DNA of 64,000 nt from Saccharothrix sp. ALI-22-I (GTDB lineage: Bacteria > Actinomycetota > Actinomycetes > Mycobacteriales > Pseudonocardiaceae). The notes beneath the pieces are model-generated. The model was not told the DNA's origin, did not search any database, and saw only the letters and a program-made list of their open reading frames with translations. The translations under genes and the position numbers were made by a program. This document shows, piece by piece, positions 37,408-45,392 of this stretch; within the stretch, counting starts at the first letter, position 1; each line of letters opens with the position of its first letter. Location of the stretch: assembly GCF_001984175.1 (NCBI RefSeq), contig NZ_MTQP01000068.1:372001-436000 (forward strand), in the 5' to 3' direction.

Positions 37408-38355
37408 TCAGCGCAGGGTGATCTGCCGGCCGCGCAACCCGTCCCGCGAACGCCGTTCCGGCTCGGTGAGCGGTTCGGCGTCGAGGCTGGTCAGAGCGTC
37501 CTGCAAACGCTTGCTCAACGCCTCGGCGCCGGGCGCCCACTCGCTGGAGTGCAGTTCGCGGTCCAGGTCCCAGACCGGCACGAGCAGACCGTGCGCGCGG
37601 AACGAGCCCGCGTACCGGGAGCCCTCGCCGAGGTCCAGTTCGCCGCGCACGGACAACCGGGCGAGCGCCGCGAGCAGCGTCTCCTCCGGCTCGGGGCGGA
37701 CCCAGCGCAGGTGCGCCTTGTCGCCCGCGTCGACCCAGTAGGCGGCTTCGACACCGGGCGCTTCGACGCGTTCGGTGGGCAGGATGGCGGCGTTGGCGCG
37801 TTCCAGGGACAGAGCGACGTCGCCGGTGGGCTCGTTGTCCGGCGGCAGCCACCACGCGAAGTCGGGGTGCAGCTCGGGGCTCAACGTGGCCTCGGGGTCG
37901 AGCAGGTCCTGGAGCCGGCCGGGGTTCTCACCCTGGTCCGGGCCGACGACCGGTAGGGCGTCACCGGTCGCCGCGGTCAGCGCCCACTGCACGGCGCGGG
38001 CCAGGTCGCGGCTGAGGTCGCCGGAGCGGGTCTGCACCTGGAGGCCGACGAACGCGGTGCCGTCCGCGCGGATCAGGCCCGCGGCGGCCATCGGCAGCAC
38101 GGTGGCCAGCACGACCTCGCGGGCGGTGCCGTCCTTGAGCGGCAGCTTCACCGTGGCCGACGGGACGAACTCGCGCAGCGCGATGAGCTCGGCCTCGGCG
38201 GCCAGGCCTTCGAACGGGCGGGAGACGATCACGTCCGCCGCACCGCCGGCCGCGCCGTGGCACGCCTTGTAACGCTTGCCGGAGCCGCACGGGCACGGCT
38301 GCCGCGGGTTGACGCCGTCCGCCGGCTTGTCCTTCACGGCTGTCCGCTTCGCCAC
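37408..38355 (-). CDS. DUF5926 family protein with N-terminal SEC-C motif
   Basis: The 315-residue protein opens with a lysine-rich stretch and then RQPCPCGSGKRYKACHG, a SEC-C zinc motif (CxCxxxxxxxxCH) at about residues 18-34, followed by the DUF5926 domain. SEC-C motifs bind zinc and often contact SecB or the ribosome. DUF5926 itself is actinobacterial and unexplained. The protein is soluble. It stands alone between the DnaA-box spacer and the GDPD gene (15 bp upstream), possibly co-transcribed with the latter. Confidence 0.88.
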   Translation of the reverse strand: MAKRTAVKDKPADGVNPRQPCPCGSGKRYKACHGAAGGAADVIVSRPFEGLAAEAELIALREFVPSATVKLPLKDGTAREVVLATVLPMAAAGLIRADGTAFVGLQVQTRSGDLSRDLARAVQWALTAATGDALPVVGPDQGENPGRLQDLLDPEATLSPELHPDFAWWLPPDNEPTGDVALSLERANAAILPTERVEAPGVEAAYWVDAGDKAHLRWVRPEPEETLLAALARLSVRGELDLGEGSRYAGSFRAHGLLVPVWDLDRELHSSEWAPGAEALSKRLQDALTSLDAEPLTEPERRSRDGLRGRQITLR

Positions 38356-38370
38356 CGCGCCTCCTCGGTC

Positions 38371-39078
38371 TCAGGGCTGGTCGGGCGTCAAGTTATCCGC
38401 AAGGTGCGCACGCGTTTCGTCCGGGTTGTTGGTGGCGAGGAACCTCACACCGCGTTCACGGCACAACGCTATGTCAGCCGGATCGTCCGCGGTCCACGTG
38501 TAGACACCGTGCCCCCGGTCCGGGTGACGCCTGAGCAGGTGAACTCCCGGTCCGGCGTAGTCGACGAAGCGCGGCCGGGTCTGGGGCCACAACCGGTCGT
38601 AGAGCAGCACCGTCGGCACTTCCGGCCGGAGCTTCTTGAACCGGTGCACGGCGAACACGGAGAACGACATCATCACCACATCGAGCCGATACCGCTTCAG
38701 CTGATCGGCGAGCGTGCGTTCGACCCGGCTCCCGTACCGCACGGGGTGCTTGGTCTCGATGAACAACCGCGTGCCGTGGTCGGCCGCCAGCCCGAGCAGC
38801 GCGTCCAGCGTCAGTACCTCGGCGGGCTCGCCGCCGTGCCAGCTGCCGAAGTCGTGCCGGCGCAGTTCGTCCAGCGTCATCGCGCTGACCGCGCCCGATC
38901 CGGTGCTGGTGCGGTCGATCGTGCGGTCGTGCAGGCACACGAGGTGCCCGTCCTTGGTGAGCCGCACGTCGCACTCCAGCCCGTCGGCACCCTGCCGCAG
39001 AGCCAGCTCGTACGCGGCGAGGGTGTGCTCGGGACGGCGGGTGGACGCGCCGCGGTGGGCGACGACTTCAGGCGACAC
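38371..39078 (-). CDS. ugpQ: cytoplasmic glycerophosphodiester phosphodiesterase
   Basis: The 235-residue enzyme has the GDPD TIM-barrel signature EVVAHRGASTRRPEHTLAAY, GLECDVRLTKDGHLVCLHD and IETKHP, containing the catalytic His residues and the Glu/Asp metal ligands. It releases sn-glycerol 3-phosphate from deacylated phospholipids. No signal peptide is present. The closely related enzyme at 40414-41430 is secreted, so the pair would cover both compartments. Divergent from the P450 gene over a 92-bp AT-richer promoter gap. Confidence 0.92.
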   Translation of the reverse strand: MSPEVVAHRGASTRRPEHTLAAYELALRQGADGLECDVRLTKDGHLVCLHDRTIDRTSTGSGAVSAMTLDELRRHDFGSWHGGEPAEVLTLDALLGLAADHGTRLFIETKHPVRYGSRVERTLADQLKRYRLDVVMMSFSVFAVHRFKKLRPEVPTVLLYDRLWPQTRPRFVDYAGPGVHLLRRHPDRGHGVYTWTADDPADIALCRERGVRFLATNNPDETRAHLADNLTPDQP

Positions 39079-39170
39079 GACTGCGATGCTGCTGGTGGAG
39101 TACCGACCGGGTCAACTCGACTACAATTGGTCACGGTCCGCAGTAAATTTGCAACATCAACCACACTCGG

Positions 39171-40403
39171 ATGGACGCGAGCGAGGCGCAAGACCTACCG
39201 TCCGTGATCGTGGCCTCTTTCGACCAGCACGATTCGGCTTTCATCGCCGATCCGTACCCCGCGTTCGCCGCGATGCGCGCGCAAGGCGAGGTGCACTGGC
39301 ACGAGGAGATGGGCGTCGCGCTGGCGGTATCGCACGCGGCGGCGTCGGCGGTGCTCAGGCACCGGTCGCTCGGCCGGATCTGGACCGATGCCAAGCCGAT
39401 CGAGCGGTTCACGTCGTTCAACCTGCTGCACCGCAACTCGCTGCTGGAGAACGAGCCGCCCACGCACAGCCGGCTGCGCAGGCTCGTCGCCGCCGCGTTC
39501 GGCCGGGGTCACGTGGAGCGGTTGCGGCCGTGGATCGCGGACCTGGCGGACCGGCTGGTGGACGAGTTGGTGGCCAAGATCTCATCGGAAGGGCAGGCCG
39601 ACCTGCTGTCCCACGTGGCCGCCCCGCTGCCGGTCGAGGTGATCGCCGAACTGCTGGGCGTGCCCGCGGCGGACCGGGCGCTGCTCCAGCCGTGGTCGAA
39701 CGCGATCGTGAAGATGTACGAGTACGGCCTGGCCGAGGAGAAGCAGGCGGCGGCCGAGCACGCGGCAACGGAGTTCGTGGCGTATTTGCGGGACTTGATC
39801 GCGCTGCGCCGGACGTCACCGGGCAACGACCTGGTGTCCGACCTGGTCGTGGTGACGGACACGGACGGCGCGAAGCTGACCGAGGACGAACTCGTCGCGA
39901 CCGCCGTGTTGCTGCTGATGGCCGGCCACGAGGCCACGGTCAACGTCATCGGCAACGGCGTGCAGGCGTTGATGAAACACCCGTCCGAGTGGCAACGACT
40001 CGTCGCCGATCACACCCTCCTGCCCACGGCAGTGGAGGAACTGATCCGCTACGACTCCCCGCTACAACTGTTCGAACGCACCGCCACCGAGCCCGTCACC
40101 ATCGCCGGCCACACCGTCCAGCCAGGCCAGAAGATCGCGGCGTTGCTGGGCGCAGCAGCCCGCGACCCCGAGGTATTCACCGACCCGGACACCTTCGACA
40201 TCAGCCGCAACCCCAACCCCCACCTGGGCTTCGGCATGGGCATCCACTACTGCCTGGGCGCCCCGCTGGCCCGCATCGAGGTCGAGGCAGCCCTGTCCTC
40301 CCTGGCCCGCAAGCTGCCGGCCGCGGAACTGGCCGCCGAACCCCGCCGCCGAGCCGAGTTCGTCATCCGAGGCCTCCACGACCTACCGCTCACGAGCGCG
40401 TAG
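39171..40403 (+). CDS. cytochrome P450
   Basis: The 410-residue soluble bacterial (class I) P450 has the I-helix oxygen-activation motif LLMAGHEATVNV, the EELIR motif (ExxR) and the heme-binding loop FGMGIHYCLGAPLAR with Cys361 as the thiolate ligand. In I-helix the usual AGxxT is AGHEAT. The substrate cannot be predicted; similar enzymes hydroxylate macrolides, terpenes or fatty acids. No ferredoxin or biosynthetic cluster is adjacent. It is flanked by two GDPD genes on the opposite strand and ends 10 bp before one of them. Confidence 0.95.
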   Translation: MDASEAQDLPSVIVASFDQHDSAFIADPYPAFAAMRAQGEVHWHEEMGVALAVSHAAASAVLRHRSLGRIWTDAKPIERFTSFNLLHRNSLLENEPPTHSRLRRLVAAAFGRGHVERLRPWIADLADRLVDELVAKISSEGQADLLSHVAAPLPVEVIAELLGVPAADRALLQPWSNAIVKMYEYGLAEEKQAAAEHAATEFVAYLRDLIALRRTSPGNDLVSDLVVVTDTDGAKLTEDELVATAVLLLMAGHEATVNVIGNGVQALMKHPSEWQRLVADHTLLPTAVEELIRYDSPLQLFERTATEPVTIAGHTVQPGQKIAALLGAAARDPEVFTDPDTFDISRNPNPHLGFGMGIHYCLGAPLARIEVEAALSSLARKLPAAELAAEPRRRAEFVIRGLHDLPLTSA

Positions 40404-40413
40404 TCCCTGACTA

Positions 40414-41430
40414 TCACTTGATCGTGTACTTCTTCGGCAGCTTGAACCCGCGTTCGGCCATCACGGTGCGGAGGCGGTCCGGGTAGTCGGTGATGATGCC
40501 GTCCACGCCGTCGTCGATGAGCTTGTGCATGGTGGCGGGGTCGTTGATGGTCCACGGGACGACCTTCAGACCGTGCGTGTGCGCCTCGTCCACCAGGGCT
40601 TTCGTGGTGAAGGGGACGTAGTTCGGGTCGCCGACCTTGCCGTTCTGCGGGTTGCCGTGGACCGGGGAGAGGGCGGAGGCGCCGAAGCTCTTCACGGCCT
40701 TGACCACGCTGCCGCCGAAATCGGCCAGGTTCAGGCCGCCCGTCCACGGGGAGCCGGGGCGGAGGAATTCGGGCTGGGTGAGGGCGACCAGCGGGAGGCG
40801 CGGTTCGGCCTTGCGCCACAGCATCAGCGTGCCCCAGTCGAACGACTGGATGGTGACGTTGCGGTGGAAGCCGGACTTGCGGATCTCGCGGGCGGTGACC
40901 TCCACGAACTGCTCGCGTGGGGCGGTCTCGTGGGGAGCGGCGGCTTCGACCTTGGTCTCGATGTTGAACTTGACGTTGAACGCGCGGTAACGGCGGGCCA
41001 GGGAGAACACCTCGGCCAGGGTCGGCATCTTCGCGCCCGGCGAGAGTTCCTGGTTCGGGTACTGCGACCAACGCTGCGAACCGCAGTCCAGGGTCCTGAC
41101 CTGGGCGAACGTCAGGTCCTTCACGTACTTGCCCGCGTAGGGGAACGCCGGGTCGCCGGGGACGGCGGGTGCCGTGTCGGCGCACTTGGCGGGGTTCGTC
41201 TTGCGGTCGTGGGTGACGACTTCGCGGCCGTCCTTGGTGATCTGGACGTCCAGTTCGAGGGTCGTGACACCCAGTTCGAGGGCCTTGACGAACGCCGCCA
41301 ACGTGCTCTCGACCGTCAGCCCGATCCCACCCCGGTGGGCCTGGAGGTCGAACTTCTTGTCACCGCCGTGCGCATTCGCCACGCCTGGGAGCAGGACAGA
41401 AAGAACCAAAGCTGCCGCAAGTGCCCGCAT
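40414..41430 (-). CDS. glpQ: secreted glycerophosphodiester phosphodiesterase
   Basis: The 338-residue precursor has a signal peptide (MRALAAALVLSVLLPGVANA) followed by the GDPD barrel. Visible motifs are FDLQAHRGGIGLTVESTLAA, TLELDVQITKDGREVVTHD, NIETKVEA and DGVDGIITDYPDRL. It resembles extracellular GlpQ, hydrolysing glycerophosphodiesters or teichoic-acid-like polymers for phosphate or glycerol. Only the cleavage site and targeting differ in principle from the cytoplasmic enzyme at 38371. It stands alone, and 236 bp of apparently non-coding DNA lies upstream. Confidence 0.93.
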   Translation of the reverse strand: MRALAAALVLSVLLPGVANAHGGDKKFDLQAHRGGIGLTVESTLAAFVKALELGVTTLELDVQITKDGREVVTHDRKTNPAKCADTAPAVPGDPAFPYAGKYVKDLTFAQVRTLDCGSQRWSQYPNQELSPGAKMPTLAEVFSLARRYRAFNVKFNIETKVEAAAPHETAPREQFVEVTAREIRKSGFHRNVTIQSFDWGTLMLWRKAEPRLPLVALTQPEFLRPGSPWTGGLNLADFGGSVVKAVKSFGASALSPVHGNPQNGKVGDPNYVPFTTKALVDEAHTHGLKVVPWTINDPATMHKLIDDGVDGIITDYPDRLRTVMAERGFKLPKKYTIK

Positions 41431-41666
41431 GGGGTTTCACGTTGGCACGCAGTCGTCAGGAGCCCAACTGCCGCAAGAAGAACGACCATTGAACAGCGGG
41501 AAACGCGAGCGTTGCGGCATCGGGGTTCTTCGAGTCATCCTGTCATCGTGGATAATCTTCCGCGAACCCACGATTGCGCTTACCGGTCCGGTCAGCCGCG
41601 TAATCCTCGAGTTCCCACCCGCCTCGGCGAGATGATGATCAATTCCCGCGTGCTTGCCGAGCGGGG

Positions 41667-42572
41667 TCAGCGCGGGGAGCCTGAGGAGCGGACGGGGCGC
41701 AGGGTGGGCGGTGGGGCGTCTTTCACGTCCACGACCCTCATGCGGCGGATCGTGCCCGCGTCCACGGGGAGCAGCAACGTGGTGATGCGGCGGACCACCA
41801 CTGCGGTCAGGATTGCCACGGCGGCGGCCAGGAGGTCTGCGATGGCGTGGAAGAGGACGCCGTCGGCCAGGGCCTGGACGCTGGAGTCGAACGACCACAC
41901 GATCGTGAACAGCACGAACGCGCTGGTGAACGCCCACAGGGCCCACCACCAGCGGATCATTTTGGAGGGGGTGGGGCGGGTGGTGGCGGGTTCGCGCAGG
42001 GCGGCGTGTTCGAGTTCGGCCAGCACCGAGCCCGGGACCACCAGGTTCACGCCGGGGATGACCAGGCTGATCAGGACCTCGCGGTCCGACCTCGACGGGC
42101 CGTAGCCGGCTTCGGCGGCGGCGGCGTTCCTGGCGCGGCGCAGCCACAGCAGGGTGAACACGAAGGCCGTCGCGGACGCCACGAAAGTCACCACCGACGA
42201 GGCCACGACCATGGCGTCCGACACGCCCACCGTGGTCGAGGAGAGCGCGCCGTAGCGGCTGAGCAGCAGCAACACGTAGCGCCAGATCTCGCTACCCGCC
42301 GCCCACACCGCCGTCAACGCGGCCAGCCCCAGGGCGTGGGACGCGGTCCGGGCCAGGCGTTGGGCCTGGTCGACCGTGTCGGCGGGCTGGTCGTCGTCCA
42401 TGGCCACGGACGTGGGCCAGCGCCACGCCAGCAGCGGGAAGCCCCAGCGTGGTGGCACCGGGTACGACGGCGGGCCGGTGTAACCCCGCCTCGGCGCACC
42501 GAGGCGACGGTGCGGGTAGGCGCCGGGTGGCGGGGTCGCCACCCAGTCCACGCGCATCGGTCGCAGCGCCAT
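41667..42572 (-). CDS. DUF4328-type multi-pass membrane protein
   Basis: The 301-residue protein has a proline-rich N-terminal cytoplasmic region (1-60) and about four membrane segments (roughly 80-105, 120-145, 195-215, 230-260), in the pattern of DUF4328 family proteins. SDREVLISLVIPGVNLVVPG is the conserved loop. Function unknown. ATG 42570-42572 follows the rhodanese stop by one base, so the two genes are co-translated. A Ser/Thr/Pro tail ends the protein. Confidence 0.78.
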   Translation of the reverse strand: MALRPMRVDWVATPPPGAYPHRRLGAPRRGYTGPPSYPVPPRWGFPLLAWRWPTSVAMDDDQPADTVDQAQRLARTASHALGLAALTAVWAAGSEIWRYVLLLLSRYGALSSTTVGVSDAMVVASSVVTFVASATAFVFTLLWLRRARNAAAAEAGYGPSRSDREVLISLVIPGVNLVVPGSVLAELEHAALREPATTRPTPSKMIRWWWALWAFTSAFVLFTIVWSFDSSVQALADGVLFHAIADLLAAAVAILTAVVVRRITTLLLPVDAGTIRRMRVVDVKDAPPPTLRPVRSSGSPR

Positions 42573-42573
42573 G

Positions 42574-42912
42574 TCAGATGACCTCGGGCTCCGCGCCGTC
42601 GACCTCACCGACCAGCGGACGACCGGTCGCTGCCCACACCTGCATGCCGCCGTCGACGTTCGTCGCGTCCCAGCCGTTGGCGTTGAGGTACTGCGTGACC
42701 CGCGCGGAACGGCCGCCGGCGCGGCACACGACGTAGAACTCGCTGTCGCCCGGCAGGTCGCCGAGCCTGCCCGCCAACTCGCTCATCGGGATGTGCAGGG
42801 CGCCCGGGGCGTGGCCCGCCGCCCACTCGTCCGCCTCACGGACGTCGAGCAGCACTTTGCCCGCCGGCAGGTCCACCGGCACCTCGGACACTTCAACGCT
42901 GGGAACGGTCAC
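42574..42912 (-). CDS. rhodanese-like domain protein
   Basis: The 112-residue single-domain protein has LLDVREADEWAAGHAPGALH at the N-terminal active-site side and the catalytic loop YVVCRAGGRSARVTQYL with persulfide-carrying Cys. It ends with a GGMQVWAATGRP segment. Such proteins carry sulfane sulfur (thiosulfate or persulfide transfer) in the cytoplasm. It is coupled to the DUF4328 membrane protein, although a functional link is not evident. Confidence 0.92.
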   Translation of the reverse strand: MTVPSVEVSEVPVDLPAGKVLLDVREADEWAAGHAPGALHIPMSELAGRLGDLPGDSEFYVVCRAGGRSARVTQYLNANGWDATNVDGGMQVWAATGRPLVGEVDGAEPEVI

Positions 42913-42957
42913 GTGTCCATGCTGCCACGCGAGCTATGAACCGGGGATAAGGAGCAC

Positions 42958-42993
42958 GCCGGCCGCCCTCCCGGAACGGGAGTGACGGCCGGC
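42958..42993 (-). terminator. nested hairpin terminator after the ActP operon
   Basis: GCCGGCCG (42958-42965) pairs with CGGCCGGC (42986-42993). Within it CTCCCG (42968-42973) pairs with CGGGAG (42977-42982) around GAA. The compound stem lies 29 bp beyond the symporter stop on its transcribed side. No T tract is present. Confidence 0.7.
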
Positions 42994-43021
42994 GCGGTCC
43001 CAGCGGATCGGACTGGCGGCC

Positions 43022-44608
43022 CTAGTGGGCGGTAGCCTTCTCGGCGCCGACGCCCGTGAGCGCCCGCACCTCCATCTCCGCGTACTTCTCCTTGTCGTCT
43101 TCCTTCGACATGACCGTGCCGATGTAACCCAGCAGGAACGCCACCGGGATCGACACGATGCCCGGGTTGGACAGCGGGAACAGGTCGAAGTCCGCGGTCG
43201 GGAACATCGACGTCGCCTTGCCGGACACCGCGGGCGACAGCACGATCAGCGTGATCGTCACCGCGAGACCGCCGTAGATGCTCCACAGCGCGCCGGAGGT
43301 GTTGAACCGCTTCCAGAACAGCGAGTACAGGATGGTCGGCAGGTTCGCCGACGCCGCCACCGCGAACGCGAGGGCCACCAGGAACGCGATGTTCTGGCCG
43401 TTGGCCGCGATGCCGCCGACGATCGACACGATGCCGATCACGATCGCGGTCCGCCGGGCGACCTTGACCTCGGCGTCCTTGTCCTCCGCCGCACCCTTCT
43501 TGATGATGTTGGCGTAGATGTCGTGCGCGAACGACGCCGACGCGGTGATCGTCAGACCGGCCACCACGGCGAGGATCGTGGCGAACGCGACCGCCGCGAT
43601 CAGGCCGAGCAGCAACGGTCCGCCAAGGGCCTCGGCGAGCAGCGGAGCCGCCGAGTTCGCCTTGCCGGGTGCCGCGTTGATCTTGTCGGGGCCGACGAGC
43701 GCCGCCGCGCCGTACCCGAGCACCAGCGTGAACAGGTAGAACAGGCCGATCAACCAGATCGCCCAGACCACCGAGCGACGTGCTTCCTTGGCGGTCGGCA
43801 CGGTGTAGAAGCGCATCAGGATGTGCGGCAGACCGGCCGTGCCCAGCACCAGCGCGAGGGCCAGCGACAGGAAGTCCAGCTTCGACGTGCCGGTCGCGCC
43901 GTACTGCAAACCCGGACCGAGCAGCTTCTCGCCGGCCTTGGGCGCGTTGTCCACGGCCGCGCCGAGCAGGGTGGACAGGTTCAGGCCGTACTTGGCGAGC
44001 ACCCAAACCGTCATCACGCCCGCGCCGACGATCAGCAGGACCGCCTTGATGATCTGCACCCAGGTGGTGCCCTTCATGCCGCCGATGAGCACGTAGGCGA
44101 TCATCAGCGCGCCGACCACGACGATCACGACGGCCTGGCCGCCCTTGCCGGTGATGCCCAGCAGGAGCGCGACGAGACCGCCGGCGCCCGCCATCTGGGC
44201 CAGCAGGTAGAAGAACGACACGGCCATCGTCGACGTGGCCGCCGCCGCGCGGACGGGGCGCTGCCGCATCCGGAACGCGAGCACGTCACCCATCGTGTAC
44301 TTGCCGGTGTTGCGCAGCAGTTCGGCGACCAGCAGCAACGCGACCAGCCACGCCACCAGGAAGCCGATGGAGTACAGGAAGCCGTCGTAGCCGTTGACCG
44401 CGATGGCACCCGCGATGCCTAGGAACGACGCGGCGGACAGGTAGTCGCCCGCGATCGCGATGCCGTTCTGGGGCCCGGTGAACGCGCGGCCCGCGGCGAG
44501 GTAGTCGGCGGCCGTCTTGGTGTTGCGGCTGGCCCGGATGACGACGACCAGGGTTGCCGCGACGAAGATGCCGAAGATGCCGATGTTGAGCAGGGCGTTG
44601 CCGTTCAC
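43022..44608 (-). CDS. actP: cation/acetate symporter (SSS family, ActP/MctC-like)
   Basis: The 528-residue protein has about 13 membrane helices and SSS-family motifs: TAADYLAAGRAFTGPQNGIA, GDYLSAASFLGIAGAIA (sodium-site helix), and GTAGLPHILMRFYTVPTAKE in the middle. Sequence and length match ActP/MctC, which import acetate, propionate or pyruvate with Na+. GTG 44606-44608 overlaps the stop of the DUF485 gene (GTGA), the usual ActP partner. Hence the pair is one operon, with a CRP-like palindrome about 180 bp upstream of its first gene. Confidence 0.92.
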   Translation of the reverse strand: MNGNALLNIGIFGIFVAATLVVVIRASRNTKTAADYLAAGRAFTGPQNGIAIAGDYLSAASFLGIAGAIAVNGYDGFLYSIGFLVAWLVALLLVAELLRNTGKYTMGDVLAFRMRQRPVRAAAATSTMAVSFFYLLAQMAGAGGLVALLLGITGKGGQAVVIVVVGALMIAYVLIGGMKGTTWVQIIKAVLLIVGAGVMTVWVLAKYGLNLSTLLGAAVDNAPKAGEKLLGPGLQYGATGTSKLDFLSLALALVLGTAGLPHILMRFYTVPTAKEARRSVVWAIWLIGLFYLFTLVLGYGAAALVGPDKINAAPGKANSAAPLLAEALGGPLLLGLIAAVAFATILAVVAGLTITASASFAHDIYANIIKKGAAEDKDAEVKVARRTAIVIGIVSIVGGIAANGQNIAFLVALAFAVAASANLPTILYSLFWKRFNTSGALWSIYGGLAVTITLIVLSPAVSGKATSMFPTADFDLFPLSNPGIVSIPVAFLLGYIGTVMSKEDDKEKYAEMEVRALTGVGAEKATAH

Positions 44609-44955
44609 GCTTGACCCCCTTCGAGCTCGTTGCGGAGCTTCTCCGCCTTGGGGTCGAGGTTCTTGTTCGCGTGCCGCACGTACAGCGTGGTGATGGCGAA
44701 CGTCGAGACGAACTGGAGCAGGCCGAGGATCAGGCCGACGTTGATGTTTCCGATGACCTTGTACGACATGAACCCGTGCGCGTAGTCCGCGAGGAGTACG
44801 TACATCAGGTACCAGGCCAGGAAGAGGCCGGCCATGGGGAACACGAAACTGCGCAGCCGCCGACGGAGCTCGACGAAGTCAGGGCTGTTCTGCACTTCTA
44901 CCCAGTTGTGTTCGCCGTGGGTTTCGGCTGGGGTGTGCTGCTCAGAGGTGCTCAC
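44605..44955 (-). CDS. DUF485 membrane protein, ActP partner
   Basis: The 116-residue protein has a hydrophilic N-terminus and two membrane helices (about 38-58 and 72-95). VEVQNSPDFVELRRRLRSFV and the end RHANKNLDPKAEKLRNELEG match the DUF485/YjcH family. YjcH-type genes sit immediately upstream of ActP in many genomes. It probably supports assembly or activity of the symporter. Translationally coupled to the downstream gene. Confidence 0.92.
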   Translation of the reverse strand: MSTSEQHTPAETHGEHNWVEVQNSPDFVELRRRLRSFVFPMAGLFLAWYLMYVLLADYAHGFMSYKVIGNINVGLILGLLQFVSTFAITTLYVRHANKNLDPKAEKLRNELEGGQA

Positions 44956-45392
44956 GGTCCCCTCCTCGCGTACTTGACGACGGTGTGAACGGCACGTAAG
45001 TCCTCCTGGTGCGTTCCTGATACGCGGAGCACCGTAGGGAGACCTGGCTCACGCCTGAAAGACCTTTCGCGTGACTCTGCGCTCAACAGTCGAGTGATGC
45101 GATGAGCGGTAGGAATGCTGAGACGAGCTGCCACTCGGGTGATCGAAATCACCGGTAACCGGATCGGTGTCTTTATCTTCACCCGTTTGAGACCTATGCC
45201 AACCCACAGCTACCAAGCGCCAGGGCGGAACGGGTACCAGCAGGTCAACACGGGGTGACGAGTGGTAGCAGGACCGATCAGCGGTCTGGACCTACGCCGG
45301 AAAGCTCAACATTACGTGAGCGAATTCACAAATGTAGGGCCACTCGGACCAACAGCGAACCCACAGCGGACCGATAGCCGGACGGGCGGACC
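44956..45392. other. 437-bp intergenic region with a CRP-like site
   Basis: No gene is evident on either strand. The left part holds the upstream region of the DUF485-actP operon, with the perfect palindrome at 45138-45153. Nearby, TTTATCTTC and ACCTATGCC tracts are AT-richer and could contain promoter elements. The right 150 bases up to the stop of the second symporter gene (45393) are unstructured and probably contain its transcription end. Confidence 0.5.
45138..45153. promoter_or_regulatory. CRP/GlxR-like palindrome upstream of the actP operon
   Basis: GGTGATCGAAATCACC is a perfect 6-bp inverted repeat around CGAA, containing GTGAT-N4-ATCAC, the half-site pair of CRP/FNR-family regulators. 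It lies about 180 bp upstream of the DUF485 start. In Corynebacterium GlxR and other CRP-type proteins bind similar sites at acetate-utilisation genes. That the site controls actP here is inference from position. Confidence 0.6.

Noticed and set aside
44956..45392. Small genes in the 437-bp gap
   Set aside because: Short frames here have neither a good ribosome site nor codon bias consistent with neighbours, so only regulatory content is reported.
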